Shown here: positions 58,424 through 64,000 of the stretch, piece after piece
Layout: each line of letters starts with the position of its first letter
Position numbering within the stretch: the first letter of the stretch is position 1
NCBI GenBank assembly: GCA_037951105.1
Contig: JBAMJV010003969.1
Location: forward strand, 21,279 to 85,278
Direction: 5' to 3'
Length of the DNA stretch: 64,000 nucleotides
Source: Echinarachnius parma
Lineage: Eukaryota > Echinodermata > Echinoidea > Clypeasteroida > Echinarachniidae
Program-made: the position numbers and the translations under genes
The notes under the pieces: generated by a model
Told to the model about the DNA's origin: nothing
The model's input: the letters and a program-made list of their open reading frames with translations, nothing else
The model's database searches: none

Positions 58424-60581
58424 TCAAAGCCTGGTGTCCTCATCAAACTCTGCATCTTCTACTTGCCCTTCCACCTTGGGAGCACCTACTCCTTCTTGAG
58501 CAGCATCCCCTTCATCTGGTGTTGGTGCGGCCTCTTCATTGCTCTCTGTCAAAGCAGATTCTTCTTTCACTACAGCATCCGTTGATTGCGCTGATGATGG
58601 TTCATCAGTGTTTCCGGATGGTGGGGAATCGGCAGATGCTGCTGGAATGTTTTGCTCAGTGTCTTGTGACTGTTGGGAGGAGGGATTGGTGGGTTGGACA
58701 GTACTAGACTCTTCTGGTGTTGCTTCAGGCTCTGCTAACTCTGTTGATGCTTCAGGCTCTGGCAACTCTGGTGTTGACTCAGTAGTCTCTGCCGACTCTG
58801 GTGATGCTTCAGCCTCTGCCAACTCTGGTGTTGACTCAGTAGTCTCTGCCGACTCTGGTGATGCTTCAGCCTCTGCCAACTCTGGTGTTGACTCAGTAGT
58901 CTCTGCCGACTCTGGTGATGCTTCAGCCTCTGCCGAATCTGGTGTTGACTCAGCCTCTGCCAACTCTGGTGATGCTTCAGCCTCTGCCGAATCTGGTGTT
59001 GACTCAGCCTCTGCCAACTCTGGTGATGCTCCAGCCTCTGCCGAATCTGGTGTTGACTCAGCCTTTGCAGACTCTGGTGTTGCCTCAGCCTCTGCCAACT
59101 CTGGTGTTGACTCAGCCTCTGCCGAATCTGGTGTTGACTCAGCCTTTGCAGACTCTGATGTTGCCTCAGCCTCTGCCAATTCTGGTGATGCTTCAGCCTT
59201 TGCCGAATCTGGTGTTGACTCAGCCTTTGCCGACTCTGGTGTTGACTCAGCCTCTGGCGTTTCCACAACATCCTTTGTTGATTCAGGCTCCATCGACTCT
59301 GTTGTTTGTGTTGCAGCCTTTGCAGGTTCGGATGCGTCAGACACACCCTCTGCTGCTGGGTTTGGAGTCTCTGGACTGAAGGATGAATTGGTTGAAGGGG
59401 TTTCTTGCGATGGATCAGGCGTCTCAAGGTCTGCATTTATCTCTCTACTGGTCTCTGCGACTAAGGGTGCTTCCTCATTTTGCTCATTGGTGTTCCCCTC
59501 ATCAGTAGGAGCAATGCTGACTCCCCCTTTGTCTGATTCAGAAACCCCATTTGACACATCTACTTCTTCACTGTTTCCTGATGTAGTTGTTGCTTCACCA
59601 ACCGCCTCTGTATTTACCTCGGTGGAAACAGGCTCTCCAACTTCGCCAGTACTGCTATTTTTCTCATCAGCGTTGTCATCCTCAGACTTGCTCTCCACGG
59701 GGCTTTCAATGTCCTTTTCTATTTCTGTTTGGGCGGGAGGCATTCGAGGAGTGACCTCAGAGACATCTCCAGTCAATTCATCCTCTTCATTGTCTCCGTC
59801 AATCGGTTCAGTGGCGACATCGTGCTTTTCCGGATTCTGGTCGCCTGATATCTCCACGGTTTCAACCGGGGATGGCAAAGTGTTGTTTGATTGTTCATTC
59901 TGTGTTTCAGTTATGCTTGTGTCATTTTCATTTGAAAGGGAATCGCTTTCCACTTTAGTGTCTGTTTTGCTATCTTCTTTACTGTTCTCTTCGCTGATAT
60001 CAGCATCACTTGTTTCTACTTTACTGTCTGTTGCTGTTTCATCTACAGCTTTCTCATCTTCTGTTGCTACTGAATCTCCATTTTTATCTTTAGCAATTTC
60101 AACACTATTATCCCCTTCTGCCGATACAGTCACCCCATTTGTCTGTAGTACCTCCTCCCCCTCCTCTTTCTGTCCATTTTCTGATTTTTCATTTGAGGAC
60201 GTAGAGACTCCATTCGCTACGCTCTCTTTCACCTCCCTCGTTTCAGCACTTGCATCACCATTGGTCGCAGGCTTCACATCTCCATTTGTCTTGCCACCCT
60301 CCTTAACGTCCTCCTCTGTAATTTCCACAGAATCCCCAAATACATTGCCCTCTTCACTACCATCGGACCCAACCATTACGAAGCTCGGATCACCGCCCTC
60401 TTGGATTGACTTGGCTAGCAGCTCCAGCTCCTTGGGAGGGATCTCGAAGAGCACTGAGGACGTGCGTGAGCGGCGTTCCTTGACCGTGATGGCTGAGCTG
60501 AGCCGTTCGTAGATGGCTTCAACAAAAGGTTTTGCTTTTGCGCTGAAGAAGAGGTATTCTCCTTGGCCCTGTGGACTTCGG
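58424..60581 (-). CDS. DOK-like terminal exon: end of PTB and acidic repeat tail
   Basis: Acceptor (read on -) TTAATTCCCACAG precedes base 60581; the exon enters in phase 2 and ends at the stop at 58424-58426, giving residues 187-905. It begins RSPQGQGEYLFFSAKAKPFV, then EAIYERL, the last strands and helix of an IRS-type PTB. The first Arg corresponds to the second Arg of the GRR motif that contacts phosphotyrosine in DOK1. Then RRSRTSSVLFEIPPKELELL marks the end of folded sequence. The remaining ~680 residues are Glu/Ser/Thr/Ala/Pro-rich with no Tyr, Trp or Cys that I can find, and include about 20 nine-residue repeats. The C-terminus is EDAEFDEDTRL. Confidence 0.88.
58712..59256 (-). repeat. 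Coding 27-bp (9-residue) tandem repeat array
   Basis: About 20 units of consensus E-A/S-S/T-P-D/E-S/L-A-E/K-A at residues ~630-810. Within it, a 57-bp higher-order unit (EASPESAETTESTPELAEA) repeats three times almost identically at 58770-58940, which implies recent duplication. Units keep frame because every length is a multiple of three. Confidence 0.92.
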
Positions 60582-60714
60582 CTGTGGGAATTAACCAAAG
60601 AGAAATAGAAGGGGAAATTATAAGTACTCCTTTTTCATCTTTTAATTGTTAAATGGCTCCAGATTAAAAAATAATCTTGTGGATAAAGAAAAGCCTATCC
60701 ATACTAGATGGATC

Positions 60715-61510
60715 TTCGACTGCGCGCAGTCGAAAATGATGCCTCCGCCATTGCGTGATTTATATATCAAGCCCAAATTAACATGCACTGAATTAATTTG
60801 TCAACTCAATTTTTATAGTAACCTGTCTACCAGATCTGATGTATCACAATTATGAGCTATTTTTGCATATATATGAGCTGTGACCTTGGCCTTTGACCTA
60901 ATGACCTTAAAATCATACAAGTTTATTAGCACCCGAAGATACAAATAGGTACCAAGTTTGATGGTTATTTGTCAACTGGTTCTTGAGATATTGCAATTAC
61001 AAGCTATTGTGTGACCTCGACCTTTGACCTCATGACCCCAAAATCTGATGGCTAAAATGGCTTCCTGAGATACATTCAGGTACCACGTTGGATTGAAATC
61101 TGACATTCAGTTCTTGAGATTTCAATTATAAGCTCATTTAGCACATATTGAGTCCTGTGACCTTTGACCTCATGACCCCCAAAACTTCTCAGTTCATTGG
61201 CACCCCAAGATTCATACATGAACCAAGTTTGGTGAGAATCCGTTAATTGGTTCTTGAGATAACGCAATCACGAGCTATTTTTGCATATATAATTAGCCAT
61301 GTGACCTTTGAACTTTGACCTCATGACCCCAAAATCTAATCAGTTCATTTGCACTCCAAGATACATACATGAACCAAGTTTGGTGAGAATCCGTCAATCG
61401 GTTCTTGAGATAACGCGATCACGAGAAGGGGACGTACGGACGGACGGACAACCCGAAAACATAATGCCTCCGGCTACTTCGTTGCGGAGGCATAACTTGC
61501 GGAGGCATAA
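60715..61510. mobile_element. Non-autonomous element with internal ~140-bp repeats
   Basis: The left edge has a perfect 20-bp palindrome (TTCGACTGCGCGCAGTCGAA, 60715-60734), then ATGCCTCCGCC. The right edge is ATGCCTCCGGC...GCGGAGGCATAA with a repeated GCGGAGGCATAA. Inside, four units with CTTTGACCT-ATGACC-CAAAAT, AAGAT-CA-ACATGAACCAAGTTTGGTGAGAATC and GGTTCTTGAGATAACG lie 130-150 bp apart, and a GGACGTACGGACGGACGGAC block ends the series. It lies in the last intron of the DOK-like gene and has no coding capacity. Confidence 0.8.
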
Positions 61511-61677
61511 AAGCTAGACAATCGACAATATGTATCATGAGATTGAAATGTATTGTATGAAATTTGATTACATTGTTGCTACAGATACACTTTTGAAACT
61601 TTCTATCCCAAAAAGTTCACTGTATCATTTTCACAGCAACTTCCAATAAATTTGTTTGAATCATACAATATCCACAA

Positions 61678-61835
61678 ACTTACTTGCTGATTTGTAGTGA
61701 GGCAATATTGAATCTTATTTAGATGTTGTTGGATTCCTTGCTTGAAGCATGAACCTTTGCAAGTGCCCATGTTCCACTCTAACCCCTTTTATCCTGTCAC
61801 CACATTGCATTCTGACTTGACATCTTCATGATCTT
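61678..61835 (-). pseudogene. Decayed copy of the PTB exon (62059-62278)
   Basis: On the + strand, ACTTACTTGCTGATTTGTAG matches ACTTACTTGCTGATCTGCAG at the real donor. GGATTCCTTGCTTGAAGCAT, then GAACCTTTGCAAGTGCCCAT, then CCTGTCACCACATTG follow the real exon in order. The donor is still recognisable, but indels and stops disrupt the frame. It lies about 375 bp downstream of the real exon in the direction of transcription. Confidence 0.85.
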
Positions 61836-61917
61836 CCTACCCCTTATTCTATCCAAACACTAATCCTTAACACGCCCTAACCTTGAAATGAGAGAAACTT
61901 GATAATCATGTCTCATG

Positions 61918-61999
61918 TTAACCCATGCCTATGGGAAACTGGCGAGTCCTGTATTTCAACTGTATGGGTATTGCAAAATCTAGAAGGGAACAGGTTTAA
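61918..61999 (+). repeat. Short TTAA-ended dispersed repeat (82 bp)
   Basis: It starts TTAACCCATGCC and ends GGGAACAGGTTTAA, with the core TGTATGGGTATTGCAAAATC. It is the same family as 14522-14601. Confidence 0.7.
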
Positions 62000-62058
62000 C
62001 TGATCATTATCCAGGAATAACTTACTGATACTATGAATCGTAGGAGTTCTGGACTTAC

Positions 62059-62278
62059 TTGCTGATCTGCAGACAGGCAATCTTCTCGAGGTCCTGTTGG
62101 GGTCCCTTGCTGGGTAGCATGAACCTCTTCAGGTGCCTCAGATCCCACTCCAGCATCTTCTCGCCTGTGACCACGTGGTGTAGGGCCACCTGTAGACGGG
62201 ACACTCCTGCAAGGTAGACACCCGAGAGCTTTAGCCTCTCGGAATCCTTGCTGGGCACCACGCTGAGCCTCATGACAT
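62059..62278 (-). CDS. DOK-like, IRS-type PTB exon
   Basis: On the - strand, acceptor TTTCACCTAG precedes base 62278 and donor GTAAGT follows 62059. The 220-bp exon enters in phase 1 and leaves in phase 2, fitting both neighbours. It encodes residues 114-187: DVMRLSVVPSKDSERLKLSG, VYLAGVSRLQVALHHVVTGE, KMLEWDLRHLKRFMLPSKGP and QQDLEKIACLQIS. The pattern (SERLKLSG-Y-L, LEW-LRHLKRF) matches the first strands of an IRS-type PTB. Two decayed partial copies lie in the flanking introns. Confidence 0.86.
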
Positions 62279-62379
62279 CTAGGTGAAATATATTAAAGGA
62301 GATTATGAGTACCGGTAACGTAAAATCATGTTTAGGCTCTTTCCAGTCTAATCGTTCTATGTGAACAATTTGTCTCCTG

Positions 62380-62562
62380 CTTCTTTAGGGCACTACATTA
62401 ACTTCCATCATATCTAAGTGCAAGCAATTAAAACATAAAACATGATCACACCATATGAATCTTTAAATGAAATGCATTTAAAAGGTTTCGCTGTCACCAC
62501 ATGACATATGGCCACCTGGAGACGGGACACTCCTGCAAAGTAGACAACCGAGAGCTTCAGCC
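62380..62562 (-). pseudogene. Decayed partial copy of the PTB exon
   Basis: On the + strand, 62491-62562 (CTGTCACCACATGACATATG, GCCACCTGGAGACGGGACAC, TCCTGCAAAGTAGACAACCG) is nearly the same as 62162-62232 of the real exon. The stretch 62380-62420 resembles the exon's start and acceptor (GGGCACTACATTAAC...ATCATATCTAAGTG). The copy is fused directly to a copy of the PH exon end at about 62566, with no intron between them. Confidence 0.85.
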
Positions 62563-62565
62563 AAA

Positions 62566-62655
62566 GCCGTACAACATCAGCTTTTTCTGCTCCGAGGCAG
62601 GCAGCAGCAGTTTCTTGAAGATCTCCATCCTTCCATTCCTGAGCCTTTGTTTCTG
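62566..62655 (-). pseudogene. Decayed PH-exon copy 1 (fused to a PTB-exon copy)
   Basis: Read on -, it carries MEIFKKLLLPASEQKKLM, then runs into LYGFG and a stop where it meets the PTB fragment. A frame shift separates this from the EAQEW-like start that follows the TTATCAG acceptor. There is no donor site. Confidence 0.85.
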
Positions 62656-62751
62656 ATAATATGCGTAGGCTACCAGTCTCCGATAATACTGGCTTTATTG
62701 CAAATAAATAAAGAAATCAATATAGCCTAATTGAAATAAACCCAAACATAC

Positions 62752-62856
62752 CAGATCCATAACCCTTGATAGACAACAGCTTTTTCTGCTCCGAGGCAGG
62801 CAGCAGCAGTTTCTTGAAGATCTTCATCCAGTCATGTCTGTCTCTGGCGTCTGTCT
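62752..62856 (-). CDS. PH-exon copy 2: open, phase-matched candidate exon
   Basis: Read on -, TATTATTATCAG ends just before 62856 and GTATGT starts just after 62752. The 105 bp between them enter in phase 1 and leave in phase 1, exactly what the flanking exons need, and are open throughout: TDARDRHDWMKIFKKLLLPA, then SEQKKLLSIKGYGSG. The real exon has SETDAQEWMEIFKKLLLPAS, then EQKELKAIEGYGTG. If included, the PH C-terminal helix would be encoded twice. It could equally be a young relic. Three sister copies are broken. Confidence 0.45.
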
Positions 62857-62959
62857 CTGATAATAATATTGTGTATCAGTCTCCAATAATATAGGCTTTA
62901 CACCAGAGAATTGAAGAACTCAAGAAGCTAAATGGCATTGCACCAAACCTACCAAAGCT

Positions 62960-63065
62960 TTAATAACCCTCAATAGATGTCAGCTCCTTCTGCTCCGAGG
63001 CCAGATGCAGTAGTTTCTTAAGGATCTCTGACTTTATTCCATTCCTGAGCGTCTGGTTCTGATAA
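62960..63065 (-). pseudogene. Decayed PH-exon copy 3
   Basis: Read on -, a TTATCAG acceptor-like site precedes a PDAQEW-like start, a 4-base-type insertion shifts the frame, and EILKKLLHLASEQKELTSIE runs to a stop in GGTTATTAA. The copy is about 204 bp from copy 2. Confidence 0.88.
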
Positions 63066-63147
63066 TATGCTATCAGTCTCCAATAATATTGGCTTTGTTG
63101 CAAATAATTAAAGGAATCAATAATCTAATTTAAATAAACTCAAACCT

Positions 63148-63250
63148 ACCAGAGCTATAACTCTTAAAAGACATCAGCTCCTTCTGTTCTGAGACCGGCA
63201 GTAGTAGTTTCTTGAAGATCTCCATCCATCTACTCCTGGGTATCAGTCTT
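63148..63250 (-). pseudogene. Decayed PH-exon copy 4
   Basis: Read on -, RSRWMEIFKKLLLPVSEQKE, then LMSFKSYSSG, ends at an intact GTAGGT donor. The acceptor side is mutated (TTATCAAAG instead of TTATCAG), and using it in phase 1 meets a TGA at once. The nearer CCCAG site would be the wrong phase. It is probably not a functional exon. Confidence 0.8.
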
Positions 63251-63348
63251 TGATAATACTGCTTATCAGTATTGTTTATTTGATTGCTTATCAATACTGC
63301 AAAGAAATAAAGAACTTAAGTAGCTAAATGTCATAAACCCAAACCTAC

Positions 63349-63688
63349 CAGTGCCATAACCCTCGATAGCCTTCAGCTCTTTCTGCTCCGAGGCCGGGAG
63401 CAGCAGCTTCTTGAAGATCTCCATCCATTCCTGCGCGTCCGTCTCCGATTCAGCCGCCAGAGTCAGCGCCACGTTGGTGTCGCCCTTCATGAATTCAAAG
63501 GCCCGCGGTTGACTCTTGGACAGGACACGCCGGATGGAGGTGACCCCCTCCAGGAGGAGACTGGTGACAGTCTTGTTGTAGGCTCCTTTCTCCAGGTACA
63601 ACTCCAGGAGGATGGACCCGCCTTGGTCCGCCCCCTTGGTGGTAGAGGTGGCGTTCGGCCGGATCACCAACCACTTCCTTTTCCATGC
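63349..63688 (-). CDS. DOK-like, PH domain exon
   Basis: On the - strand, acceptor GCATACAG precedes base 63688 and donor GTAGGT follows 63349. The exon is 340 bp, enters in phase 0 and leaves in phase 1. It encodes residues 1-113: AWKRKWLVIRPNATSTTKGA, SILLELYLEKGAYN, RAFEFMKGDTNVALTLAAES, then ETDAQEWMEIFKKLLLPASE. The KRKW strand and the Trp of the C-terminal helix are standard PH landmarks. The start of the domain lies upstream, beyond the window. Four tandem copies of its last ~100 bp fill the next intron. Confidence 0.9.
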
Positions 63689-64000
63689 CTGTATGCGTGA
63701 ATGAAAATGATTTGTTATGTTATTGAAAACATTAATAACTAGTAGAATATCGGCAAAGAAATTTCAAAATAGGCAATGGATAATAGACAAAAATTAACTT
63801 CAAAGTATATAACCAATACATGTAGATTAAACAAAGAAACATCAAGATCTGTAAACATTCATGTAATCAACAAAGCCAGAAGGATCAGAGGGGGCATGGT
63901 TTCACCAAAAAAAGGGGGGAGGTTATGAGCCAAACAATAAGTTTGATTTCTGTATTTTTAGTCCGGGGGCGAGAATATACCACACTTGCCCTCTCCCCCC
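63689..64000 (-). other. Intron of the DOK-like gene (upstream side)
   Basis: AT-rich sequence with a G-run (63914-63919) and a C-run at the right edge. No exon was seen. Confidence 0.7.

Larger units (their letters stand above)
58424..63688 (-). other. PH + IRS-type PTB docking-protein-like gene, 5' partial
   Basis: Three exons (63688-63349, 62278-62059, 60581-58424) join in frame to 905 residues. Residues 1-113 are most of a PH domain (start AWKRKWLVIRP, conserved helix Trp at 88). About 116-225 is an IRS-type PTB (SERLKLSGVYLAG ... LEWDLRHLKRF ... GQGEYLFFSA). About 226-905 is an acidic Ser/Glu/Thr/Pro/Ala tail. PH followed directly by PTB is the layout of DOK and IRS adaptors, which sit under receptor tyrosine kinases at the membrane. 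Unlike those, the tail here has no tyrosine. The N-terminal PH strands lie beyond 64000. The exact family member is uncertain, so no symbol is given. Confidence 0.82.

Noticed and set aside
58735..59436. - strand frame rich in Gln/His/Arg and + strand Pro/Leu frame (58915-59379)
   Set aside because: They are alternative frames through the 27-bp repeat, open only because the repeat length is a multiple of three.
58539..60512. Long + strand open frame (657 codons) treated as a gene
   Set aside because: It is the antisense of a repetitive coding exon with convincing splice sites and a PTB end on the - strand; the + frame has no domain and no splice or promoter context.
63148..63250. PH-exon copy 4 as a functional exon
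   Set aside because: The body is open and the donor good, but the acceptor is mutated and the available AG sites give the wrong phase or an immediate stop.

Overview
This is animal nuclear DNA, AT-rich, with long introns, canonical GT/AG splice sites and dense short interspersed repeats. It fits an invertebrate, most likely a marine deuterostome such as an echinoderm. That assignment is an inference from protein similarity and repeat style and is not proven. No bacterial gene, virus, rRNA or CRISPR array was seen.

Two protein genes are supported, and they converge. On the + strand, ten exons between 11189 and 48774 encode about 1066 residues of an MTSS1 (missing-in-metastasis) family protein: most of an I-BAR/IMD domain, a Ser/Pro-rich regulatory middle with a DSGxxS degron-like site, a Gln/Tyr-rich low-complexity block absent from the vertebrate proteins I know, and a C-terminal WH2 actin-binding motif. 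All intron phases are consistent from exon to exon. The first IMD exons lie upstream of the window or were not recognised in 1-11188. On the - strand, three exons between 63688 and 58424 encode about 905 residues of a docking-protein-like (DOK/IRS-like) protein: PH domain, IRS-type PTB domain, then a very long acidic Ser/Glu/Pro tail. Its 5' end lies beyond position 64000.

Layout: 1-11188 has no recognised exon and holds repeats. 11189-48774 is the MTSS1-like gene, with introns of 9.0 kb and 20.3 kb inside the IMD-coding part. 48775-58423 is the 3' UTR plus the convergent intergenic region, rich in MITE-like and foldback elements. 58424-63688 is the DOK-like gene. 63689-64000 is intron.

The most interesting observation is that many exons of both genes have decayed tandem copies in the neighbouring intron. 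In the MTSS1-like gene I see relics at 10995-11093, 20214-20283, 20425-20490, 21577-21620, 41995-42085, 45826-45865 and 46751-46867. In the DOK-like gene they are at 61678-61835, 62380-62562 and 62566-63250. Most are broken. One copy of the PH-domain exon end (62752-62856, - strand) is still open, 105 bp long, has splice sites, and matches the flanking phase-1 introns, so it is a candidate extra exon. The same local duplication built many non-coding tandem pairs and arrays, with unit lengths that seem to gather near 145-150 and 190-215 bp.

Functionally, both products would act at the membrane-actin/signalling interface: the MTSS1-like protein bends phosphoinositide membranes and binds actin monomers, and the DOK-like protein should dock on membranes or receptors. 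Nothing in the sequence shows that the two genes work together beyond being neighbours.
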